The notes beneath the pieces are model-generated. The model searched no databases, had not been told where the DNA came from, and saw only the letters and a list, made by a program, of their open reading frames with translations. Source: Jaltomata sinuosa (lineage: Eukaryota; Streptophyta; Magnoliopsida; Solanales; Solanaceae). From it: DNA of 64,000 nucleotides. Positions 1 to 11,400 of this stretch are shown in pieces. The DNA lies in assembly GCA_003996215.1 (NCBI GenBank), contig QJPP01001580.1:372001-436000 (forward strand). Direction: 5' to 3'. Numbering within the stretch: position 1 is the stretch's first letter; every line of letters begins with the position of its first letter. The position numbers were made by a program, and so were the translations under genes.

Positions 1-1547
1 TCAAAAATAGGATGCAATGCAAGATATGCGTTAGTACTATATGATATACTGAATATGTGAGACATGCATAAATATGGTAAAAACCTTGCTTATAACATAG
101 TTAAAACTGAGTTTATGCATAATAAGTGAAATCATAAATAATATCATACTTTAAGCATACAATAAGAAATAGCACAACATAAGGCTTAAAAACATTTATA
201 CGGGAGTTTCTATTAACCGATATAAACCATGATGAGCTACATGGAGTCCAGTGTCATACACCCACACTAAAAAAGATTGTCCTAACTGGCCAAGGTTAGA
301 ACCTTATCATAATAGGATCCTGTCATAAGCCACAGAGGGCAACATACGGTGGCAATGTAGTTTTGGGTTTGGGTTATCTAGAACCCTCATCACTCGGTGT
401 TAAATACTACTCCTAAAATATATATATATCTCATAACATACATGTGACATATCTAATACCAAAATTATTTTTGAAAAGCATAAGGACATATCTAATGTCA
501 TGCAAATTCAAATCATAAGTCTTAAAGCTTAGGATAGCCAAAATTCACTTTTCTTTCTAAATTCATAACTTGAAGAATTTGGCATGCATTTTCATAAAGT
601 ACTTGAGATCATAATATCAATGCATGTAATTTTTCTTTAATCAAGTTATGCATGCAAAATTTAGCTAGGGTTAGCCTTCAAATCATGAGATAAATAATCA
701 TTTGCAAAAACCCATGTGAATTATGAAATTGAACTTAGAATTTGTTGAAGAATCATAAGAAAACACTTAATGAAAAAGTCCATGAGAATTGGGTAAGAAC
801 CCTAACTTGAAATTCATACATTCAATTTAGAAGAATTAGGATATTGGGCATAAGTGTGAACGAAATCTCTCATAGAATACCCACATACCTGAATTGAAGC
901 TTTCTATGCTAGATTGAAAAGGAAAAGGAGATTTGAAGATGGAGGTTCTTGCTTGGAGCTTGAGATTTGGAGAAGAGGAACTATTTCTTCTTTCTAAATA
1001 GAATGACTTAGAATGAGAAGAGCTTAGGCTATTAGGGATTAAAACCCTACTAAAAATGGTCAAAACAACCTCACTTAATAGTTAAAAGGGTGGGTAATTA
1101 CCAAAATAATCCAGGGATTTAATTTAGAAAAAGCTGTTAAAATTTGTGGCTTCAGGGATCACGAGTGAAATCCATGAGCCATAGACTAAACCATGACTCG
1201 TGGTTCCTGGCCCAAAAGCTTTGCTACAGATCATGTTTCACGAGTGAACAATATGGTCCGTAGAATAAACTATGGTCCGTCAAACCCACTCGTGTTTCGT
1301 GGAGAAACAGATAGACCTCAGATAAAGTTCCACGAGTGAACAGTACAGTCTATAGAACAAACTACGGTCTGTATACCCACTTGTGCTTCTCAGATTAGAG
1401 ACTGCACCTACTGAATACAAACCACGAGTTCATTCTATGGCTCGTGGTTCAAACCACGGCCCGTGGTTTGGACTCGTAATTCCTAGAAAGCTAAGATTTT
1501 TCAGAGATTCTATGTTTAAAAGTTGAGTCGAATTTCGGGGTGTTACA
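1..1547 (-). mobile_element. Partial gypsy LTR, cut by the left window edge
   Basis: The sequence aligns by eye with the LTRs of element C (from about 24262 onward), including the shared 'agatatgcg...agtactat' stretch, and it ends in the same terminal GGGTGTTACA at 1538-1547. Directly after it, reverse-transcriptase coding sequence of element D resumes in mid-domain, so this LTR belongs to an element inserted in D and lying mostly to the left. The U3-side segment (about 1150-1470) is full of short palindromes, including perfect arms AAACCACGG/CCGTGGTTT at 1451-1469. Roughly 400 bp of the LTR should lie outside the window. The target duplication cannot be checked; the five bases after the LTR are GTATC. 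Confidence 0.8.
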
Positions 1548-1998
1548 GTATCAAGTTCACTAAAGTTGCAGGGGCATTATTCAACCCAAAAGACATCACC
1601 AGAAACTCATAGTGGCCATAAAGTGTCCTGAATATTGTCTTAGGGATCTCCTTCGCCCTAATCCTCAATTGGTGGTAGCCTGACCTTAAATCTATCTTCA
1701 AAAATAAGGCCGAACCCTGAAGTTGATCAAATAAGTCATCTATGCGTGATATCGGATATCTATTCTTCACAGTCACCTTATTGAACTGCCTATAATCAAT
1801 GCACATCCTCATTGACCAATATTTCTTATTCATAAATAGAACTGGTGCAACCCAAGGCAATACACTAGGCCTAATGAATCCCTTAGCTAACAAGTCCTGG
1901 AGCTGCTCCTTAAGCTCTCTCAACTCAGTTGGAGCCATACAGTAAGGAGAAACAGAAATGGGCCCGGTGCGCAGCTCTAACTAGATAGCAAAGTCAAT
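1548..1998 (-). pseudogene. Element D reverse transcriptase, N-terminal part, truncated by an LTR insertion
   Basis: The minus-strand reading gives a typical Ty3/gypsy RT amino-terminal half: MAPTELRELKEQL, FIRPSVLPWVAPVLF, CIDYRQFNKVTVKNRYP, then KIDLRSGYHQL with the first catalytic Asp intact, and YGHYEFLVMSFGLNNAPAT. It breaks off at NLI, just before the expected FIDD catalytic motif, exactly where the LTR at 1547 begins. The rest of RT, RNase H and integrase should therefore lie left of the window. This part of the domain has no internal stop over about 130 codons, so D is better kept here than in gag. It would have copied the element's RNA into DNA inside virus-like particles; broken as it is, it cannot. 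Confidence 0.85.
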
Positions 1999-2100
1999 AT
2001 CTCTCTCAGGTGGAAGTCTTGACAGGCTGGTGGGGAACACATCTAGGAAATCTCTAACTATAAGAACCAACTCAGGGGAAGAAGTGTCGACACTATCCTC

Positions 2101-2610
2101 TTAGATATATGCTAGATAAGACAAGATCATGCGAGAAATCAACTTCCTAGATAGAAGATAAGAGATGATCCACGATGGTGAATAACTGACAGGACCCTGC
2201 CACACAACTGGGGATATGTCAGGCATAGCTATGGTAACGGTCTTGGCATAGCAATCCAAAATTGCACAGTGAGGGGATAAACAGTCCATGCCTAGAATCA
2301 CATCATAGTCTAGCATGTCAGGAATCATCAAATCACCCAAGTCTCAAAATCACCAACAGAAATCATACAGGACCTCACAATCTGATCCAAAACTAAGGAA
2401 TCTCCTACTTGCATTGAAACAAATACAGACATAGATAATGGCTCACCAGCAAACCCTAAATAAGGAAAATAGTAGGCAGAAACATACAAGCAAGTAGATC
2501 CAGGATCAATAAAGCCAAAGCTGACTGATGGTTTACAGAAATCATACCTGTGATCACAACATTCGAGGCCTCTGCCTCCAGTCTTCCAGGGACCGTATAA
2601 AACTAACAAT
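2101..2610 (-). pseudogene. Element D aspartic protease region, frameshifted
   Basis: Two overlapping minus-strand readings carry the retropepsin part of pol. The upstream one contains the active-site block FGFIDPGSTCLYVSAYY (DPGS in place of the usual D-S/T-G of cellular enzymes, normal for plant chromoviruses). The downstream one contains the conserved linker LDYDVILGMDCLSPHCAILDC, which ends the protease domain before RT. The two parts are in different frames, so at least one frameshift separates them. The protease would have cut the Gag-Pol polyprotein. It lies between the gag zinc knuckle (about 2770) and RT (about 1950), the normal gypsy order. Confidence 0.8.
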
Positions 2611-4012
2611 AACCACCTCCTGACCGACCGCCATCCCTACCACCTATCCTGCCACATGGGGCACCACCTCTATCCTGACTACCACCTCCTCTACCTGGTG
2701 GCTGAACTACAAAGATAGGCTGAGTCCACTGAGTGGCTGACTGAACTGTACCCTGCTGGGGGCAATCTCTAACATAATGATCACCTACCCACACTCATAC
2801 CAAGCCCCTGATGGCTTAAATTATCGAGATAAACCAATTGAACCTGTGTGGCCAACATGGCCTGATGCCCCATAAGTTGTACCTCTCAAAGACTGACCAC
2901 TATAACTCTGCTGACTGTTCTGACCCTACTCAAATTGAGACCCACAAGAAGACCTAAGTAAAGCCTGAACCGGTTGACTTGACGGGCCCTAGTGTTGTTG
3001 TGTCTTATAACCTCATCTCTACTGGCCTGAACCTCTACCACTGTGATGAGAACCACTGTAGTTGCCCTAATGTCAAGGCCTCTTATCTCTAGACCCTAGA
3101 TTATGGCAGTAAAAGTCCTCCATAGTTGAACATGATCCACAATAGCCTGGAAGGATTGCCCACTAGAAACTAACACCTCAATGATTTTCTAAACTCTAGT
3201 CTTAAACCCCAAATGAATCTTCAAACTCTGTCAGGCTCGGTGGGGATAATAATAGCCCCGAATAGAGCAAGCTGATGAAAGCAAGTGTCATACTCAGATA
3301 CGGTCACAGAACCCTGCGTAAGTCTAGTGAACTGCTCCCTATGATGCTCCCTATTGCTCTGTGGTAAGAACTTGGCCATAAAGGCCTCATAAAACTCTGA
3401 CCAAGGTAATAGAGGTGAAGAAGATGGTCTACAAGCAACTTGAACCCTCCTCCATAACTTAGTTGGGCCCTCCAACTGATAAGTAGTGTATCCAACACCG
3501 TGAGGATCCAATAAACCCAAATGGTGTAGAATCTCCTCACAAGTACTAATAAAATCATGTAGATCCTTATCAGGAGTACCAAAAAATAAATTTGGAGCCA
3601 ATCTCAGAAATATACCCAGAGCCTTCTGCTTCGTCGACTCTGTCATCGCCGAAAGGGGAGCAAGAGGTTGTGCAACGGATGGTACCGAAAGAACCGCAAC
3701 ACGGGGAGACACAGTATCAGGCAGCACTCCTACACTCTGTCCACCCAGGGCTGCCCCCTGAGCAGATGTTTGTGCTACCTCAGAAGGGTGATCCCCGATC
3801 ATACCCAACAACTGTAGAAGTAAACCCCGAATACCTGAAGACTGAGTTGGGGCTGAAGCTGGTGCTGGCACTGGTTGTACCTCAGTTGTCCCCCGGTCCA
3901 TAGGCTACTGCACTGGAACAATCTCGGGCTTATACTCTGACTCAACCTTGACCCTAGAAGCTCTAGTAGGTGCCGCTTCATGGGCACGTCCTTGACCCCT
4001 ACCTTTATGCCT
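2603..4012 (-). pseudogene. Element D gag with zinc-knuckle remnant
   Basis: The longest intact piece is 3221-3901: a Pro/Ala/Ser-rich start, then the gag core (FLRLAPNLFFGTPDKDLHDF, the LWRRV helix, WSEFYEAFMAKFLPQSNREHHREQF, SVTVSEYDTCFHQLALF). This is the retrotransposon-gag fold that packages the RNA. Sense codons continue upstream across one stop to about 4012, so the original start was earlier than the first Met of the open piece. Downstream (2800-3220) several stops interrupt the reading. At about 2770 the nucleocapsid motif survives as GDHYVRDCPQQG, with its first cysteine region damaged. A Gly/Arg-rich tail (2603-2720) follows, as is common after chromovirus zinc knuckles. Confidence 0.8.
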
Positions 4013-4178
4013 TATGTCAGGAAACTATCAAGGATAAACACATGATATGGAAGCAAGAAGAGAACCATATTTCCTAAGATGCCACTGTAGCCTCCCAAAG
4101 ATTGAGTACGGACATCTCTGCCCCGATCCGTAAGTCTACTAGATATTGGCTCCTATATCGATGACACTGGTGAACCTA

Positions 4179-4191
4179 GGCTTTGATATCA
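4179..4191 (-). promoter_or_regulatory. Degenerate primer-binding site of element D
   Basis: Read on the minus strand the site is TGATATCAAAGCC, two changes from the plant initiator-Met tRNA complement TGGTATCAGAGCC found intact in B and C. It lies 3 nt inside the LTR boundary at 4195, the expected place for minus-strand priming. Confidence 0.7.
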
Positions 4192-4194
4192 AGC

Positions 4195-5982
4195 TTTCAC
4201 GACCTGATTTCTCGGTCATGATAGCACCTATAACCCTCGGTAGGTGAATCGATCCCTGTAGCCTAGAATGGTTAGTAATGGGCTACTATCTAAAAATCAA
4301 ATGGAAGAAGCATAATATAAGAAGAAGCAAGGCAAAATAAGATAAATAAATAAGCAATAGGAATGCATAAGCGGAAGCTACACTAAACCCAAAACATGTT
4401 ATTATAGTATAAGAGCCGGAACTAAGTATATAGAGTAAAAAGGATCCAAAAGTATATATACATATGTCTTTCACTAGTAAAAGAGTACATAATACAAAAG
4501 AAGAACTAAAAGGTAAGCCCTGGTTGTTAAGAGCTCACCCTCAACTTCGGATAGTCCCAAAAATCAGCCTGCATGAGTCTCCAATGAATCAGTGGTGATG
4601 GCCCATACGAAGATCTGCACTAGAAAGATACAGAGTGTAGTATGAGCACTAATTGCTAAACAACAAGTACCCAGTAGGCATAATAGGTCGACTGAGCAAA
4701 TATAAGATATAAAAGCAAAAATATATCATATATGAAACAAGCAGTCATAGAAGCAACGAATAGGTACACAAAAGCTAGAACAGAAAGATACAGAAAGATA
4801 CAAGAAGAAAACAACATACTTTCCTAGCTACTGGATATATATATCTCATAGACATAGGTGAAGGAAAGAAGTAATGCACCCGGGGTCCTCGCAATAACAA
4901 TTTATAGAGAGAGTTTTAGAGATAGGCGGTAGACCAGTAACCTAGAGTAAAAAGGAAAGAAAGAAAGGAAACTAACGATAACATACTTGAAAACAAGACT
5001 AACAACCATGTAATGCTAGTAATACCACTCTTAAGCCAGAAATAAACAACCGATAGCCCAAGTATAACAATCAAGTGAACCAAATGTACATAGTACAACT
5101 CTCAGTTTCCAGTCATCAAAATAATAAGGATCAATATTGCAATAGAATAACAATAAATTAAGGTATACCTATAGTCTCACTGGTGCCCATACACCCAAAG
5201 AACACATACAAGTGAAAATAAACCCTCCGGCATCTCATACTACCGGAGCGTACATTGAGCAAACAACAAACAAGGGTGGATCCAAACACAATATTTAAGA
5301 TGTGATATGATATGCTTAAACCAAGTATGATAGTAGTGTCGTATATTATCCCCTCTGATACCTAAAAGGCCCAATAGAGGCAGGATCCATGAAAGGAATT
5401 CTCCTGAGTACCTCAACTCCACTGTACATCCCTCCTCCGGCACTCACAACACGTAGCCCTAGGACTAGATCGGCAAGGTCTATGGAAGTCTACTACATAC
5501 TAAAACCACAAAATCTCAGAAACTCAATATAACAGTCCGAAGTGTATCTGGATCCAAACTAGTAACCATAACTCAAAAATGCATGCCCGGAGTTTATTCG
5601 GGTCCAAATCGATAAAAAAAAGTCTCAAAAATCCATCAGGGGTGCCAGGGGGTACCTGGGTCTAAAATTGTAGTAAAACAATATGTTGCTCGACTTTACT
5701 GAGTCTAATATTATCTCAAGTCAATATCAAAACATGTCTAGCACCACGGCTCAACCGGGTCTAGTATAAGAGAAAAAAATGTGATAAAATTATCTTTTAA
5801 TCTCTCTTACCTCAAGAAGATTCATAAAACTCAGTTCCAAAACTTTTACAACCATTTTTACCGAAAATGGGCCTTCGGGGCCATGCAAGGTTTAAAAAAC
5901 TATTTATAGTAGGCTCGAAGCTAAAATCATAGTAAAATTGTGTAGAAATCTCATTATATGTGTAACACCCCGGGTGTTTACA
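4195..5982 (-). mobile_element. 5' LTR of element D
   Basis: It starts TTTCACGACC (from TGTCACGACC, second base mutated) next to the primer-binding site and probably ends GTGTTTACA at 5982, giving about 1.79 kb. The first 730 bp match, in inverse orientation, the plus-strand LTR end at 9650-10376 (for example the shared 'ggttagtaatggg' and 'aggtgaaggaaagaag' words), which confirms the family. The partner 3' LTR lies beyond the left window edge, so the target duplication cannot be tested. Confidence 0.75.
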
Positions 5983-8158
5983 GTCATCCTTCGTCTGTAT
6001 CCAAGATTTACGAGCCTACATTTGAGAGTTTTATTGTAACATCCCACATTTTCGGGGACATCTGATTGAATAAGAATATGATAAAATATATTTTTATTGC
6101 CTTCTTAAGAATGTCTTAAATACTTGTGAGAAAAACCTTTTTAGTTATGATATATCTGTATATGTATTTATTATACAAAAGTGTTATAATTTAGTAATAT
6201 TTTACGGAGATAGTAAGTGTAGTTATATCAAAAAATTATCATTATAAGAGGTAGGCTTTTTTTAAAAATATTTTTCTATTAGTTGTGATATATTCAAAAA
6301 GTTATATATATTTTATCATGAACTTATATGATACACGAGTACATGCATAACGGGATTAAAATATTTTTGATTTTATAACCATCCACTTCCACGTGGAAGT
6401 GGGGGAGGGCTAGAACAATTATTTAAATTAATTGGTAGAATTGGTTAGTGGCATCATCTCCACATTTATCACTTTTCATTAATGTATACCTATCCACTTT
6501 ATTAGTGATCAACTCCTAATTATAATCAATTGCAGCCGCCTCCCTTTTCTTCCCCTATTCTTACTCCCGTAGTTCATGTTCTATAATACATCATCTATAA
6601 GCATTCTTATGATGCCAAGGTGGTGATTTGTATTGTGAGCCAACTAATTATTTCAAGCGGTGGTTACTGTAATGTGACATATATATGGGGGCTTCAAAAA
6701 ACAATTCAATTTATTTTCCGTACTAAGTTAGTTCGATAAGTGCTGCATATGTACATTTATATACTACGTTCAAGACGGAAATTATGGGAGAGACAAGTTG
6801 GCACAGTATGGGGCAGGATCAGAAGTTGCGGGTTCGAATTTCATGTGTTAAAATAAATATGGTATGGGCTTAGTTGCTATGAGCTAACACACCGGGTATG
6901 GGAGCAGAGTTGTGGTGGCTTTGTGATCGGATACTAAGGTATGTAAAGGCTATTCCTTTCTTTTCTCGGCATGATTCCTAGATATTACTTTGTATTAGAG
7001 GTTTAAAATTATTGTGCCTTGAGAGATATATTTATAGAGCTTTTGATTGGGTATGTTGTTGTATAACTCTAAACGAGTTATTCCTCGGCATGGACTCATA
7101 TTTGGTAGTATTAGTTTCGGGATAATTCAAAAGTAGTAATTACATATGTAATTTTGTTGACAGACTAACTTGGGTGAGCATATCAACAAATTTTAAAGAG
7201 TTAGAGGGCTTATTATATATCAAATTAACGTTATTTGAGTCTAGTTTCTAGCGCATCAAACCGTTCATCCATACAACATTAGAATAAAAAGTTATGACCG
7301 TTTTACCACAGACTGTGTTGCAAAACTTGGTAGGGCCAAAATTATCATAAAGTTGTGTTTTGACGTAGTTCTGATGTAGTAGCAGTGATGGGTCCTTCTA
7401 ACAATCTGTTTAGTTTGGAATTTTTGATCTTTTGTTGAAATAATCTCCCTCCTATGACTCTCCTTCATAAGTTCACGTTTTAGAATTGTTTATTAGAATT
7501 TCGAGCCATAAAATGGTATTTTAAATACCGTGGCTCCAGGCAGCCATTTTCTCATTAAGTTGGGTTATTATTTTTTTATAGTGATGGGGTTAAGGTGTTA
7601 GGGGACTTGGTCAGTTGATTTCCTTCTTTTTAGAGCCGCATACGATGATTGTTAAATTACACAACGTAAAGTATACCTTGTTATATTATCTTGGGAGCTC
7701 ACTTCTCTTGAGAGGTATTGATAGCTTTGTCATGTTGATATTAGTTGTTGTTTTGGTAGAGCTTTATACTAACAACATTGAGGCTTCAATTGAGAGATTT
7801 GCTAAGGCAAGACAAAACACTTTGACAACATTCAGTCCCTCATGAACCTCATTCCAAAGCATGCCCCCTGATCCTCCCCAGCCTACCTCACACCAACCCC
7901 CTACCCTTGATAAATATTACTACTTTTTGGCTTTTATTAATAAATAATTTTTAGTTTTTGTAATTAAATTTGATATATTTTGTTTTGGGCCAATAGTTGA
8001 CTTAATTTGTGCTTATCTTGCTGTATCTGTGTCTGCTCTCTTACTTCTTTCTTCTTGCTTGTGGTCGAGTAGATGCTAAACATTTGTTCTTAGGTATTGA
8101 TTACCTTTGATTGTGGCTCTGTTGCCCAGTGGCTTTAGTTATTTACCTTCTCTATCCA
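5983..8158 (+). repeat. Unresolved degenerate repeat, possible LTR start at 6035
   Basis: At 6035 the sequence TGTAACATCCCACATTTTCG has the form of a plus-strand LTR 5' end. Further on, phrases typical of gypsy U3 regions occur ('agtctagtttctagcgc' near 7240, 'aaaaagttatgaccg' near 7288). No matching 3' end, primer site or coding domain was found. The short open frames here lack recognisable domains. No host gene is seen. Confidence 0.35.
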
Positions 8159-8510
8159 TGTAATGACCCTTCCAATCATTTACGCATTTTTGCCTTTCTT
8201 GTACTGTTACAGCTTGTCTATAGCATCCCCAAGTCATTTATGGCTTGCTGGGATTGATAGTTTGGTGCCCAGGCTGTTTGTTTGGTCTTTTTGGCCATTT
8301 CTTGTTTTAGAGCTTTAAGCTTTTGAAATCGTTGACTTCAGACAACACTCTTGGTGAACGTGCTCACAATTGAATTCTGACAGTTCTGTTAGCTCCAGAG
8401 TGTTGACTTTGGTTTAGTGGGACCTTTGGTCGGGATCTGGTAGCTTTTCAACTTGGAAATCTCTCTCTTATTATGTGTTTTTAATCCAGTTGGGCTTGTT
8501 TGGTTGAGTT
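8159..8510 (+). repeat. LTR fragment, family G (copy 1)
   Basis: It begins TGTAATGACCCTTCCAATCA and runs colinearly with the family-G LTR that is split at 23835-23869 and 33057-33350: 'atttatggcttgctggga', 'gggacctttggtcggg' and neighbouring words recur in order. Similarity fades after about 8510. It is valuable because it shows what the G LTR looks like without element C inserted in it. Confidence 0.65.
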
Positions 8511-9649
8511 ATCTTAAGTTGAGTGGTGTTGTATATGCTGGTGAGCAGTGGTTAGTTTTTCTTATCTCAGGTGATTTGGATCGACCTTCCTTAGTTATTT
8601 TGTTTGGTAAGTTAGAAGGTATGTGTTGCTTTCGTGTTTTCCTCATGTTCTAAGTCGTGTTGGGTTGCTTTCTTACTCTCCTCAGCTCCGGTTGATAGGG
8701 TTGAGTTTTGTTGTGGCACCATGATTGAGTGTTTATCTATAATAGTTCTGACTAAGTGTTGACCGTAGCCTCGTGGTTGAGTTGCCTTCATAGCATATTA
8801 GGTGAGTTGGGCATCCGACCCTTTTTATCTTGCCTTGTAGATTTTTGACGATGTAAGTATGGAATCTAAGGGAATGGCTCTAGATTTGATTTTGAGAAGG
8901 AGTTTGTAGGGTTCGTTATATGCTAAGGAAGGGTTTGTTTAGTTGGAAAAGGAGGGTGATGACTCCTTGTTCGTGCCTATGGGTTTTAGTAATTGGCTGA
9001 GGTGACGGCTGTGAGATTGTTTGGGTTTGTGTGTTGTTGGCATGATTCGACTGACTACAGATTGTAGTAGTTATTCTTTGATTGGTCCAAGGTCAGAATT
9101 CCTTTTTGTGTGAGATCGAGGTAGTGGTCATTTTTAGTACTACCTTTGGGGACTCATTTCATCAATTGTAATTTCCTTATGATGTTCGGTGAATGATCCA
9201 AGCCTTCGTAGCATTTTCAGTTTTTGGCAAATGGTATGTTAAGAGCTTAGATGACTCTAGTTCCTAAGTATTCATCGACAATGTACGGGTCCACATAAAA
9301 GTTTGACAGAGGTATTGGTTGCCAACTAGTATTGGGTTTCAGAGTCGTGGGCTAGCAAGCTACTATGGATGGTTTGTGGTTGGTTATTTTCGGTTGTAGT
9401 TCCTTGAGTTAGAAGGCAGTGAGTTCGGACAAGTTAGCTTCCCTATTTTAGTTATGGAATCATAGTTGGCCTTGGACACCTAGTCCTTGGCTAACCTATG
9501 AGCAATGTTTAGACAAACTCAGCCGCGTAACTTCAAGATTTAGCGATAGTGTATTATATGTGATCAGATTATGCGGGATGAGACTAGAGAGGTTATTGTA
9601 GGCTTAGGTTGCTTTCTTTCTTTCTCTTTTACTTGAGGTTACCGGTATA
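8511..9649 (+). pseudogene. Decayed plus-strand reverse transcriptase remnant
   Basis: Most of this stretch is unreadable, but three RT motifs occur in order on the plus strand: a decayed MPFG-x-SNAPS block with two stops (9180-9225), FIDNVRVHIK at 9271-9300 matching FIDD-x-LVYSK, and GLASYYGWFVVGYF at about 9349-9390 matching GLAGYYRRFVEGF. The first two are about 90 nt apart, as in intact RT; the second and third are closer than normal, implying a deletion. Integrase is not recognisable before the D-family LTR begins at 9650. Everything else between 8511 and 9180 shows no feature I can name. Confidence 0.5.
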
Positions 9650-10376
9650 CCGTCATTTTCTCAACTCTCTCTCTTTATTTACTTATATTATTGTGCAAGA
9701 ACTCCAGGTGCGTTCTTCTTTCCTTCACCTATGATTCTGTGTAATTATATCTTTTGTGCTAGCATTGTTTGCTTATAACTCTTGGTTGTCTATTCTCCGT
9801 GCTAGTTTCCATGTGCTTCCTCTATTGTTATCTGTGATTGCTTTCTTGCTATCTGCTATTTACTATTTTTATATCTTATATGCGCTCAGTCAGCCGATGA
9901 TGCCTACTGAGTACCCATTGTCTTAGTGCTCAAACTACACTTCTGCATCTTGCTGGTGCAGATATTAGTTGAGCTTTCGCCATTGATCGTGTTGGAGCCT
10001 CGTGCAACTTTTGGACACTCGATACTAGGGTAAGCGTCTGATGACCGGGGCTTGACCACATATCCTCTTTTGTGTTGTTACTCATTGTATATTGGGAGAT
10101 AGTGTACTTATCATTTTATTACTTCTAGCACTTGTATCCTATTAGAAGCTTCTGTACTATCGATACCAAGTCTTGGGGTTGGTGTAGTTTCATTATGCAT
10201 ATATTCGGGGTTTGCTTCCGCTTTGTCTATCTTTATATTCTGCTTCCGCTTATTTTTTATTTATTTTGTGTATCGGTAAGGTAGTATCCCATTACTAACC
10301 GTTCTGGGCTACGGTTATTGGTTCTCCTACTGGAGGTTGTAGGTGTCATCATGACCTGAGAAATCGGATCGTGACA
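9650..10376 (+). mobile_element. Plus-strand LTR end, family D
   Basis: The reverse complement matches the start of the D 5' LTR (4195-4925) over its whole length, ending ...GAAATCGGATCGTGACA at 10376, the mirror of TGTCACGACC. It is therefore the R/U5 part of a D-family LTR in plus orientation. The U3 part is missing or too decayed to recognise. Confidence 0.65.
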
Positions 10377-10741
10377 ATTCACTAATTCACTCTTGTTATC
10401 TCACTATGTTTTTAAATGATATCATAAGGGGGAAGAGTATTATCCTTATTTGTTTGTCTGTAATACTCTGGTTAATACACTAAGTTGAGATAGGACATAA
10501 AGGTGAGAAGCTTCTACTGAAGGCTGCTAATAGTTCCTTGCTGAGGCTCCTAATAGTTTCTTGCTGATATTGAAGTTTATTGGTATTGACCTTGATATTG
10601 AACACACCTTGACGCTGCTACTGATGTGACTACCCTGATGTTCATAGAACCTTGTTAAAATGAGGTTGTGATGATACTGAGATATTGAAGTTTCTATTTC
10701 AAAAATAGGATAGAGTTTGCTATTATCAAAAAAAGGAAAAT
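10377..10741 (+). repeat. Possible copia internal 3' end with polypurine tract
   Basis: The stretch ends in 'atcaaaaaaaggaaaat' at about 10725-10741, directly before TGTTGAAATC. This pairing of a purine-rich tract with TGTTG is the usual junction of internal region and 3' LTR in plant Ty1/copia elements. No copia coding motif is readable in the 360 bp before it. Confidence 0.4.
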
Positions 10742-11400
10742 TGTTGAAATCTTATCGAACAAGTTTTGATAATGAGGCAAAATCTATTTTTGATAAAAAT
10801 CTATTTATGAAAATTAATTATAAAAGGTAGTTACCATGTCCATGTCAAACAAGAAAAGAGAGCGAAAGAAAGCGCGTATCCATGAAGAAGGTGTGTATCC
10901 ATGTTCAAAAAGGAAAGGATTCAAAGGCGACAACCAAGTCCTACAAGGAAAGGACTGCAACTTTCCTATCAAGAAGAGGAGGCTTGAGACTTCTATAAAA
11001 GAAATGAAGCAAAGAAGAAATCGATCACCTATTGCGAAAAGCTGAGAAGGAGTTATTCTCAAACAATAGAGATCTCAAGCAAGCTATTCCAAAAGACAAA
11101 GAGAGAGATGTTCTTAGTGCAACCCTGTGTGGTTTTTAAGAGATAGTGTGTGAGTTTGTGAGGCTTTTAAGAAGAAGTGGGTTTGGCTTCTTGAGAGAGA
11201 TTAAGAGAGTGTGTGAGTTTGAGAGAAGAAACAATATTAGTGTATTGTTTGAGACTAGGTGCTAGAGTTAGTTCCTTTGATTATAGAGTTGTAATCATAA
11301 ACTTAAAGTTAAATAGCTTGCTGATATCGATCAAATTAGGCGACCGAGCAAGATTATTTTTAATATATATATCCATGAATACAACTCGATTTTTCTCTCT
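10742..11400 (+). mobile_element. Possible copia-type LTR (right end not located)
   Basis: It starts TGTTGAAATCTTATCGAACA after a purine tract. It contains the 'gagtttgagagaagaaac' and 'gtattgtttgagac' phrases that resemble the R region of plant copia LTRs. I could not define the right end or a target duplication, so the extent is approximate. Short open frames on both strands here (10836-11045 and 10814-11062) are Lys/Arg-rich or its antisense and have no domain. Confidence 0.35.

Noticed and set aside
3592..3903. 103-codon plus-strand open frame
   Set aside because: Exact antisense of D gag, open only because the gag frame is.
7615..7845. 76-codon plus-strand open frame
   Set aside because: No domain, and it is situated in degenerate repeat sequence with no splice or promoter context.
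10836..11045. Lys/Arg-rich 69-codon open frame, possible small basic protein
   Set aside because: It lies in a probable copia LTR, and composition follows purine-rich DNA. An equally long frame runs on the other strand.
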